A stretch of DNA of 5,255 bases from Planctomicrobium sp. (lineage in GTDB: Bacteria > Planctomycetota > Planctomycetia > Planctomycetales > Planctomycetaceae), in contig JAJDEL010000007.1 in NCBI GenBank assembly GCA_029259835.1, positions 1 through 5,255 on the forward strand, in the 5' to 3' direction. Shown here piece by piece: positions 1 to 5,043 of the stretch. The stretch's first letter is position 1. Every line of letters begins with the position of its first letter. Made by a program: the position numbers and the translations under genes. The notes under the pieces were generated by a model that did not search any database, was not told the DNA's origin, and saw only the letters and a program-made list of their open reading frames with translations.

Positions 1-120
1 TGGTTGTAAGATACGCATTGAGTCGCGAAACTCAAGAGTGAAGTCAATCAATATTTTGCTTATTGAGAGTTGTCGGAGGGGATTCACCGCAGCGTTCGGC
101 CATTATCTTTCAACGTGATG

Positions 121-145
121 CTGGGGGCGTAAAGACTTTACCCAG
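121..145 (-). terminator. Possible weak hairpin after the VCBS gene
   Basis: The arms CTGGG (121-125) and CCCAG (141-145) can pair. An inner TAAA/TTTA stem (131-134 by 137-140, loop GAC) is separated from them by a bulge. The structure begins two bases past the minus-strand stop codon, the right place for a terminator of that gene. No T-run follows on the minus strand and the outer and inner stems are offset, so this could simply be a chance palindrome. The rest of 1-146 holds no supportable gene; one plus-strand frame is open from position 2 to a TGA near 116 but shows no recognisable protein character. Confidence 0.25.
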
Positions 146-146
146 C

Positions 147-1310
147 CTACTTAGTAGGAGTGTTGATGTACAACTTGAGGTTATGCGTTGCTCGACCGCC
201 AGCAACGATGTCGGGGCGACCGTCTCCGGTGAGGTCTTCGACGATCAGGTCTTCGGTCGCCATGCCGCCGGAGTCGACGACGTGCTTGCTCCATTTTGTG
301 CCAGCTTCATTCTGGCAGTCGTAGACAATGACGCCGAAAGTCTTTGGTGTGTCGCTGTGTCCGAAGACGATTTCGTCGCTGCCGTCTCCGTCGACATCGG
401 CAGTCCAAAGGGCATGTCCGCGCTTGAAACCGGTATCAACAATGTGCCGTTGCCAGAGTGTTTCACCTTTCTGCGGTGATGTATAGACGGCGAGAGTGTG
501 CCCGTGCATCGGCTCGACAGTCGTGATAAACATCGTCCCGTTTGCAAGTTTGCCGGTTTTGATTTCGCCCGCGCCGCTCTGGTTTGGCTCACTGGCAGAT
601 TCGCCGGTGCCGAGTTTTGTTTTCGACCAGCCTTCTTTGATTCGTCGAACGAGATGAACGCCTTCGCGGCTGGCGGTGATGGTGTCGATGCTGCCGCTGG
701 AATCGAAATCGATGTGCCAGTGATTATGCATGCGATTGAAATCGCCATTGAGCACAGTCCCGCGCCAGCGTCCGGTCTTGTTTTTCTCTGGAATCGAAAA
801 CGCGGTCAGTCGAGCGCCGTCGCCGACGGTTGCATTGAGTGGTGAGACAACCAACTGCGGGGTTCCGGTTCCGAGGACGTCTGCCCAACGCATTCGGTGT
901 GTCCATTTTTCTTCACCGAGTTGGTGGACAGACCAGGGTTTGTCGAGTGAATCACCCCGTGTGAGCCAGTGCAGCGTTCCAATTTTCGTCCAACCAGCAC
1001 CAAGAGCGAAGTCGACTTTGCCGTCGCCGTCGATATCGTGTGGAGCGATGCAGACGTTGTCCAGCGGAGTTTGATCTTCGATGATCACTCGTTTCTTCCA
1101 GGTCGGATTCTGATACCAGAGTACTCGGTTTTCACTGACCGCAACGATATCGCGTTTCCCGTCTCCGTCGACATCAGCGAGAGTCACGGCGTAGCAGACC
1201 TTGCCGATTTCCGGGTCGAGAACTTTTTCTTTAAAACTGGGGAACGGCTCGGCTGCGTTTGAGATAGAAGTCGCTGAGATGAGAGTCAGAAAAAACAAGT
1301 GGCGTATCAT
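147..1310 (-). CDS. Exported FG-GAP/VCBS repeat protein
   Basis: This is a 387-aa protein with a signal peptide (M-I-R-H, hydrophobic core at residues 5-16, likely cleavage after S-N-A at 19). The body carries calcium-binding-type repeats of pattern D-x-D-G-D-G-x-x-D/E. Good copies start at residues 46, 92 and 305, and a slightly altered one (D-L-T-G-D-G-R-P-D) at 359. Degenerate copies lie near 143 (A-D-V-L-G-T-G) and 201 (D-F-D-S-S-G-S-I-D). Spacing of roughly 45-60 residues suits blades of an integrin-alpha-like beta-propeller filling the whole protein. The ATG has GGAG on the minus strand (1318-1321 on plus), 7 nt away, which supports the start. Known relatives are secreted or periplasmic and abundant in planctomycetes, often annotated only as VCBS repeat proteins. 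No catalytic domain is attached, so ligand binding or adhesion is the most that can be inferred. It stands alone, divergent from the metal transporter gene. Confidence 0.9.
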   Translation of the reverse strand: MIRHLFFLTLISATSISNAAEPFPSFKEKVLDPEIGKVCYAVTLADVDGDGKRDIVAVSENRVLWYQNPTWKKRVIIEDQTPLDNVCIAPHDIDGDGKVDFALGAGWTKIGTLHWLTRGDSLDKPWSVHQLGEEKWTHRMRWADVLGTGTPQLVVSPLNATVGDGARLTAFSIPEKNKTGRWRGTVLNGDFNRMHNHWHIDFDSSGSIDTITASREGVHLVRRIKEGWSKTKLGTGESASEPNQSGAGEIKTGKLANGTMFITTVEPMHGHTLAVYTSPQKGETLWQRHIVDTGFKRGHALWTADVDGDGSDEIVFGHSDTPKTFGVIVYDCQNEAGTKWSKHVVDSGGMATEDLIVEDLTGDGRPDIVAGGRATHNLKLYINTPTK

Positions 1311-1434
1311 CAGTAGGCTCCACAGGTGGGAAATTCAGTTTAGAGAAGTGTAACTTGGAGCATCAGTCCATGCGAATGCGTCACTGGTCTGGAAACGATT
1401 CTCGATAAATCATCAGAGGGAGACGTTCTGCGAA

Positions 1435-1462
1435 TTGCGAAGGTTCTCTGTCCTCCTAGAAT
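1435..1462 (+). promoter_or_regulatory. Candidate sigma70-type promoter for the ZIP gene
   Basis: TTGCGA (1435-1440, four of six to the -35 consensus) and TAGAAT (1457-1462, five of six to the -10 consensus) are 16 nt apart. Transcription would start near 1469, leaving a leader of about 110 nt that contains the hairpin at 1495-1512. It is the best promoter match I saw in the divergent spacer (1311-1578). Planctomycete promoter consensus is not well defined, so this is a plausible match only. No clear Zur-like palindrome was seen around it. Confidence 0.4.
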
Positions 1463-1494
1463 GGCAAGATTCGCGATTGAGGGGAATTTCTTTG

Positions 1495-1512
1495 CGCAGG
1501 CTCCCGCCTGCG
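1495..1512 (+). repeat. GC-rich perfect hairpin in the ZIP gene leader
   Basis: CGCAGGC (1495-1501) and GCCTGCG (1506-1512) form a perfect 7-bp stem closed by the four-base loop TCCC. No T-run follows, so it does not look like an intrinsic terminator. It sits about 65 nt before the transporter start and would lie in the 5' leader if the promoter at 1435-1462 is used. It could be a dispersed REP-like palindrome, a transcript-stabilising or regulatory hairpin, or chance. Only one copy is present here. Confidence 0.45.
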
Positions 1513-1578
1513 ACTGCATCTTTCAACGCTTTCTGTTCTTCGTGTCAGTCGGGAGTCTGACCTTTCATTGTGTTGGTG

Positions 1579-2487
1579 ATGAGTAGTTTTCCGGTTCTGA
1601 CTGTCTACTGTTTACTGATTGTAGCTGCTTCGCTACTTGGTGGGAGGCTCCCTAGTCTGGTGAAGCTGGATCACAAGCGGATGCAGATTCTCATCAGCTT
1701 TGTCGGCGGATTGATGCTGGGGATCGGTCTGTTGCATATGCTGCCGCATGCTGTTTCGCAATTGGGAGCGAATCAGATCGATCGAGTGGTCGTTTCGATG
1801 ATGCTGGGAATTGTGGTGATGTTTTTCTTGCTGCGAATTTTTCACTTTCATCATCACGATCCAGAGCACCTCCCTGCGCATGACATTTGTGAACATGAAG
1901 ACCACCAGCACGATCACGATCATCGCCATCATGCTGATTCACTCGCGAAAGACATGAGTTGGATGGGAGTCTTCGTCGGGCTTTCACTTCATACACTGAT
2001 CGATGGTTTCGCGCTCGGGGCGAGTATTCAAGCCGATGCCTTACACGGGAGTACGTCATTCCTTTTGGGAGTCGGAACTTTTGCGGCGATTCTGCTGCAT
2101 AAGCCTCTCGATGCACTGTCGATTACGTCATTGATGCGAGCTTCGAACTGGTCCGGCAAATCGCAGGTTCTCGTCAATGCTGCCTTTGCCTTGATGTGCC
2201 CGTTGGGAGCGTTTCTGTTTTTACTGGGAGCGAAATTTCTGGTGGAGCAGCAGCCACTCATTGTCGGAACGATGTTGGCCTTCGCCGCCGGTGTTTTCAT
2301 CTGTATTTCGCTGAGCGATCTGCTGCCAGAAATGGAGTTTCACTCACACCATCGAATCCCGCTTAGTATTGCTTTGCTTTTGGGAATCGCCATGGCCTGG
2401 GGAATTCGATATTTCGAACCGGCACACGCCCACGCTCTCCAACAAGGGCAGCCACCATCGCCTGTTATTTTTGAAATGCCGGAGTGA
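1579..2487 (+). CDS. ZIP-family divalent metal (zinc) transporter
   Basis: This is an integral membrane protein of 302 aa with about eight hydrophobic segments (near residues 2-22, 36-56, 70-89, 128-150, 161-181, 199-221, 227-247, 261-277), as usual for ZIP carriers, which import zinc or related cations into the cytoplasm. Segment 4 has H-T-L-I-D-G (138-143) and segment 5 has H-K-P-L-D (174-178), matching the metal-site helices H-N-x-x-D/E-G and H-E/K-x-P of the family. Between segments 3 and 4 lies a histidine-rich loop (about 89-118, with H-x-H and H-D-H-D-H runs), typical of ZIP metal-sensing loops. The C-tail has another A-H-A-H. The start is uncertain: GTG 1570, TTG 1573, GTG 1576 and ATG 1579 are all in frame after a TGA at 1558. 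ATG is preferred because the first membrane segment begins right after it. The only SD-like GGGAG (1551-1555) is too far from ATG and fits GTG 1570 slightly better. Substrate zinc is a family inference; iron or manganese is possible. Confidence 0.92.
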   Translation: MSSFPVLTVYCLLIVAASLLGGRLPSLVKLDHKRMQILISFVGGLMLGIGLLHMLPHAVSQLGANQIDRVVVSMMLGIVVMFFLLRIFHFHHHDPEHLPAHDICEHEDHQHDHDHRHHADSLAKDMSWMGVFVGLSLHTLIDGFALGASIQADALHGSTSFLLGVGTFAAILLHKPLDALSITSLMRASNWSGKSQVLVNAAFALMCPLGAFLFLLGAKFLVEQQPLIVGTMLAFAAGVFICISLSDLLPEMEFHSHHRIPLSIALLLGIAMAWGIRYFEPAHAHALQQGQPPSPVIFEMPE

Positions 2488-2538
2488 ACTCAGTGTGTTC
2501 CGAGCTTGGTGCGGACGCAAGCATAAAGGGAGATTAAG

Positions 2539-3174
2539 ATGTCATGGGAACTTGAAGAAGAATTACGACAAAGTTTCTCAACAGATGTCGAGGCTGCTCG
2601 TGAAGCACTGCTGCGACATCCATGGCTGATCATTCCGGATTTGAATCTCGACTGGCTACAACGAGGGTATCAGGGTTGCTACCGCGACGTTGCAATTGAC
2701 GACGGCCCGCCGGCTGATTTCGCAATGCATTTTCACCTTCAGGGGCGACTTTATTTGCAATTCACCAGGTTGGTTTCACCGACCTCTGGAATCTACGATG
2801 AGAACGGTCGTGCGCAGGAATTCAGCTCTGCTCTTGAAGAAATCCGCTGTTGGCATCAGGTCCTCAACGAAGGGCAAACGCTGCTGCACTCTCTCTTACG
2901 GTCTCAGCGAGTGGAGTTCAGCTTTCGAATATTGATTGGACTCAGTAGCAAGTCTTCTAGCACTGAAAAGATGGAAGTCGAGTCTCATCGTCGTCGGCAC
3001 TATCGGATTCGCAGCTACGACTGGCTGATCGAAAAAGGAGGAAGATTTTCCGCAGACGAGATTGAAGGTCTCGATGCTTGCGGACCTGCGAAAACGGAAC
3101 CGGAAATGGTGTCGTTATTTCCGCAGATGATGAAAATGCTCGATGGCCCAATGCCGCCTTATTTCCGAAACTGA
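2539..3174 (+). CDS. Divergent DUF4263/Shedu (SduA)-like protein, putative degenerate nuclease fold
   Basis: This 211-aa soluble protein has no signal peptide or membrane segment. Its start is firm: GGGAG at 2528-2532 lies 6 nt before ATG. The motif order resembles the DUF4263 nuclease domain of Shedu defence proteins: a helical opening with L-L-R-H-P-W-L (24-30), A-D-F (59-61) at the usual first acidic strand, L-Y-L-Q-F-T-R-L (71-78) where the family has a V-E-x-K/E-R-P-like strand, a turn with Y-D-E-N-G (86-90), a helix A-L-E-E-I-R-C-W (98-105) like A-x-x-Q-V-x-x-W, I-L-I-G (131-134), and Y-R-I-R-S-Y-D-W-L-I (155-164), very like the family's closing strand. Q74 and T76 replace the expected E and K/E, so catalysis may be lost. 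About 45 further residues follow, ending M-P-P-Y-F. The gene begins 51 nt after the transporter stop and may be co-transcribed. CDS status is near certain; the family call is from motif memory and the function is unknown. Confidence 0.85.
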   Translation: MSWELEEELRQSFSTDVEAAREALLRHPWLIIPDLNLDWLQRGYQGCYRDVAIDDGPPADFAMHFHLQGRLYLQFTRLVSPTSGIYDENGRAQEFSSALEEIRCWHQVLNEGQTLLHSLLRSQRVEFSFRILIGLSSKSSSTEKMEVESHRRRHYRIRSYDWLIEKGGRFSADEIEGLDACGPAKTEPEMVSLFPQMMKMLDGPMPPYFRN

Positions 3175-3325
3175 CAATCCCACCGAATTCGATGGGCTTT
3201 GGCCTCATAAAAAGACGAAAGAATACTACGCGAATTTCCCCTAACTCATTCTACGGTAGTAGGTTAATTACAAGCAATGTTTCAGTCAGACTAAAAGGCG
3301 TGGGCATCACATCGATAGATGATCA

Positions 3326-3350
3326 CCTGACCAGCGATTCAGGGTTTTTT
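3326..3350 (+). terminator. Weak intrinsic terminator
   Basis: CCTGA (3326-3330) pairs with TCAGG (3339-3343) around an eight-base loop, followed by one G and six Ts (3345-3350). The stem is only 5 bp, so efficiency is doubtful. It lies about 150 nt after the DUF4263-like stop and just before the candidate promoter of the DUF1559 gene, where a terminator would be expected. Confidence 0.4.
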
Positions 3351-3371
3351 AGAGGAATGTTGCAAATCCTA

Positions 3372-3400
3372 TTGAACACTACGTTCAAATCAAATAACTT
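3372..3400 (+). promoter_or_regulatory. Inverted repeat overlapping a possible promoter of the DUF1559 gene
   Basis: TTGAAC (3372-3377) and GTTCAA (3383-3388) form a perfect 6-bp inverted repeat with a 5-nt spacer, an operator-like layout. The left arm also matches four of six bases of a -35 box, and TAACTT (3395-3400) follows at 17 nt as a poor -10 (three of six). If used, transcription would start near 3407 with a leader of about 90 nt. A dimeric repressor bound to the repeat would block polymerase. The promoter match is weak; the inverted repeat itself is directly visible. Confidence 0.35.
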
Positions 3401-3456
3401 TGTTGGATCTTATCACTGGCTGGCATTCGCCACACCAAACGATACTTTTCAAAAAA

Positions 3457-3492
3457 CTTCCTTTTTTCTTTTTTTCTTCAATTTTCAGGAGA
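3457..3492 (+). promoter_or_regulatory. Pyrimidine tract plus Shine-Dalgarno that fixes the DUF1559 start
   Basis: Twenty-three pyrimidines in a row (3457-3479, mostly T) are followed by AATTTTC and then AGGAGA (3487-3492), 6 nt before the ATG at 3499. The strong SD decides this start over an in-frame TTG at 3400, which would add 33 residues ahead of the prepilin leader. U-rich stretches just upstream of an SD are known to help 30S binding through ribosomal protein S1, so high translation of the next gene is a reasonable inference. Confidence 0.6.
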
Positions 3493-3498
3493 ACCATT

Positions 3499-4563
3499 AT
3501 GAAGAGGCGTAAGCGCGGATTTACCTTGATTGAATTGCTGGTCGTGATTGCGATCATTGCGATTCTGGTCGCACTATTGTTACCAGCCGTGCAACAGGCA
3601 CGTGAGGCAGCACGAAGAACACAGTGTAAGAACAACCTGAAACAACTTGGACTGGCCCTACACAACTACCACGACACATTTACCCGATTTCCGGCTGGCG
3701 TTTTTGGTGCTGGCGGTCAGGGACCAATCAACAATGGTTCACCAGGTGCGTGGCTGGGATGGAGTGGTATGGCGATGTTGTTGCCTTACTTCGACCAGGC
3801 CCCACTTTATAACCAGGCAAACTTTGATTACTACTGGGATACAAATGGCTCGCCAGCTCCCGAAGCCAACAACCGTCCTGTGAATCGTGCTTTGATCTCA
3901 GGGTTACAATGCCCAAGTGATCCATTCGGTGGCTCGAAGCCACACTCTTCTTCTGGACCAACGAGTTATGTGATGTCTGCGGGACCAGCAACATCATGGA
4001 ATACTGGAACTCGTAAGATTGGTCCGTTCACTTTGAATTCATCGATCCGAATGCGTGACATTACGGATGGAAGTTCAAACACGATCGCGATGTCTGAGTG
4101 CAAAATCGGTGGCGTGACCAGTGTCAAGAGAGACAATACCTGGAGAGTTCACACTGCAGGTGCTTTAGCAAATGCAACTGGGACTGGCTGGAGTCGCAAG
4201 TACAGTTCGAGCCAGGCAAACATTGATCGTATTCTGGCGTACTATGATGGCTGCCGAGGTGCCTGGATGTCGGGTGGAGCCCATGCAAACAACGACGACT
4301 GTGGTCGTTTTTGGGCCTCTGGTCGAGTTTTCTGGGGACCATGGTTTAACACGATCATGACTCCGAATGCTAAAGGCCCACATTGTGATCAAGATGCATC
4401 AGTGACGACGATGGATGTCAAAAACGCGAATAGCTACCACACAGGTGGTGTTCAGGTATTAAAACTTGATGGTTCGGTTACTTTCGTAACCGAAAATATC
4501 GACCATGGAGTTTGGATCAACTCTGGCTCGATTGGTGATGATGAAACGGAAACGATTGATTAG
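3499..4563 (+). CDS. DUF1559 protein with prepilin-type N-terminal cleavage/methylation domain
   Basis: This 354-aa protein opens with a basic leader M-K-R-R-K-R-G and then F-T-L-I-E-L-L-V-V-I, the type IV prepilin/type II pseudopilin signal. Prepilin peptidase would cut between G7 and F8 and methylate F8, and E12 is the conserved Glu at mature position 5. The hydrophobic helix runs to about residue 29, then A-R-E-A-A-R-R-x-x-C-x-N-N-L-K-Q-L-G-L-A (34-53), typical of DUF1559 (SBP_bac_10). Further family marks are L-Q-C-P-S-D-P (136-142), M-R-D-I-T-D-G-S-S-N-T (185-195) and the C-terminal H-T-G-G (314-317) with L-D-G-S-V (323-327) and E-N-I-D (332-335). Length is normal for the family. Planctomycetes carry dozens to hundreds of such paralogs; they are predicted to be inner-membrane-anchored and exposed outside, perhaps as pseudopilins, but their exact job is not established. 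A terminator follows directly, then a mini-lipoprotein gene, an arrangement I associate with this family. Confidence 0.95.
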   Translation: MKRRKRGFTLIELLVVIAIIAILVALLLPAVQQAREAARRTQCKNNLKQLGLALHNYHDTFTRFPAGVFGAGGQGPINNGSPGAWLGWSGMAMLLPYFDQAPLYNQANFDYYWDTNGSPAPEANNRPVNRALISGLQCPSDPFGGSKPHSSSGPTSYVMSAGPATSWNTGTRKIGPFTLNSSIRMRDITDGSSNTIAMSECKIGGVTSVKRDNTWRVHTAGALANATGTGWSRKYSSSQANIDRILAYYDGCRGAWMSGGAHANNDDCGRFWASGRVFWGPWFNTIMTPNAKGPHCDQDASVTTMDVKNANSYHTGGVQVLKLDGSVTFVTENIDHGVWINSGSIGDDETETID

Positions 4564-4587
4564 TTCCTGTTTTCGCAACTATTTCTC

Positions 4588-4622
4588 CCGGGGTAGCACA
4601 CTGCTGCCACCCCGGATTTTTT
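4588..4622 (+). terminator. Intrinsic terminator between DUF1559 and lipoprotein genes
   Basis: CCGGGGT (4588-4594) pairs with ACCCCGG (4609-4615). An inner AGCA/TGCT stem (4595-4598 with 4602-4605) closes on loop CAC, leaving GCC (4606-4608) bulged on the 3' arm. An A and then six Ts (4617-4622) follow. It begins 24 nt after the DUF1559 stop and ends only 9-27 nt before the possible starts of the lipoprotein gene, so it may act as a partial terminator that lowers expression of the downstream gene. Confidence 0.85.
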
Positions 4623-4649
4623 CAATTTACTATGGGAATGACTGAAGAG

Positions 4650-4835
4650 ATGAAACCTTACTGGCTATTACTTGCTGCGTTTATTTGTGTCTTTGCTCCT
4701 GGCTGTAGTGGCGGTGGAGCTGATTTGACAGAAGAAGAGAATGCAGAGATTGAAAACACAGACGTGTTGACTGAAGACGAAGCAGCAATCGAAGAAGCAG
4801 CAGAAAACAGCGGTGAAGGCGGCGATAATCCATAA
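4650..4835 (+). CDS. Small, highly acidic lipoprotein
   Basis: From ATG 4650 this encodes 61 aa: M-K-P-Y, a hydrophobic stretch W-L-L-L-A-A-F-I-C-V, and lipobox F-A-P-G-C with the lipidated Cys at residue 19. The mature chain is 43 aa with 11 Glu, 4 Asp and no Lys or Arg, so it is strongly negative and probably disordered. In-frame ATGs at 4632 and 4638 would add up to six residues including two Glu before the hydrophobic core. 4650 is preferred because it gives the standard basic n-region, though no good SD precedes any of the three. Small lipoproteins next to DUF1559 genes are a recurrent planctomycete pattern in my recollection; their role is unknown. A partner or periplasmic spacer role for the pseudopilin-like product, or cation binding, is speculation. 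It lies between two terminators with no clear promoter of its own. Confidence 0.8.
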   Translation: MKPYWLLLAAFICVFAPGCSGGGADLTEEENAEIENTDVLTEDEAAIEEAAENSGEGGDNP

Positions 4836-4876
4836 AGGATGACCGCGATTGCGTGATCATTGGTGAGATAAAATTT

Positions 4877-4918
4877 TGCGCGTCACTGTCCATTTGGGTG
4901 GTGACGCGCATTTTTTTT
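4877..4918 (+). terminator. Strong intrinsic terminator after the lipoprotein gene
   Basis: TGCGCGTCAC (4877-4886) and GTGACGCGCA (4901-4910) form a perfect 10-bp stem around a 14-nt loop that can add a small CC/GG pairing, followed at once by eight Ts (4911-4918). It starts about 40 nt after the lipoprotein stop and is a textbook rho-independent terminator. It closes the DUF1559-lipoprotein unit and separates it from the next gene. Confidence 0.93.
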
Positions 4919-5043
4919 ACCAGCACTGTTTTCGCCTATTCATGCCCCTCGAATCAGGGTAAAGTCTTGAAAGTTGGCAGTCTAGGAGAGTGTGGCTGCT
5001 TCTTTTTTTGAATGCAGATGTCTCGACAACGGAGTGAACATTG

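Larger units (their letters stand above)
3175..3498. other. Intergenic region between the DUF4263-like and DUF1559 genes
   Basis: This 324-nt stretch has no credible gene; the open frames crossing it are short and lack coding character. It starts with a small imperfect hairpin (CCCACCG 3179-3185 with CGATGGG 3190-3196, one mismatch, no real T-run) four bases after the stop codon. It then holds a weak terminator at 3326-3350, an inverted repeat and possible promoter at 3372-3400, and a pyrimidine tract leading to the next ribosome binding site. The order suggests that one transcript ends and a new one begins here. Confidence 0.6.

Noticed and set aside
2..118. Open frame at the left edge as the tail of an upstream plus-strand gene
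   Set aside because: It is only about 38 codons long with no recognisable motif and no supporting context; it cannot be told from chance.
63..479. 138-aa plus-strand open frame (and other plus-strand frames at 498-845, 730-1074, 969-1262)
   Set aside because: They lie antisense to the VCBS gene, whose signal peptide, repeats and SD make it the real one. The open antisense frames follow from its codon usage and D-G-D-G repeats.
1858..1935. His-codon-rich segment as a possible simple repeat or unstable tract
   Set aside because: It is the histidine-rich metal-binding loop of the ZIP transporter, a normal family feature.
1694..2116. Minus-strand 140-aa frame and neighbours inside the transporter gene
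   Set aside because: Composition is random-like, with no motif, and the plus-strand transporter has unmistakable ZIP motifs.
3400..3498. 33-residue N-terminal extension of the DUF1559 protein from TTG 3400
   Set aside because: It would bury the prepilin leader, translates the pyrimidine tract into a Phe run, and the ATG at 3499 has an ideal SD.
3078..3512. 144-aa plus-strand frame spanning the end of the DUF4263-like gene and the intergenic region
   Set aside because: It overlaps the real gene out of frame, reads through the candidate terminator and pyrimidine tract, and shows no protein-like pattern.
4967..4988. TTGAAA (4967-4972) as a -35 box for the last gene
   Set aside because: No acceptable -10 element lies 15-19 nt downstream.
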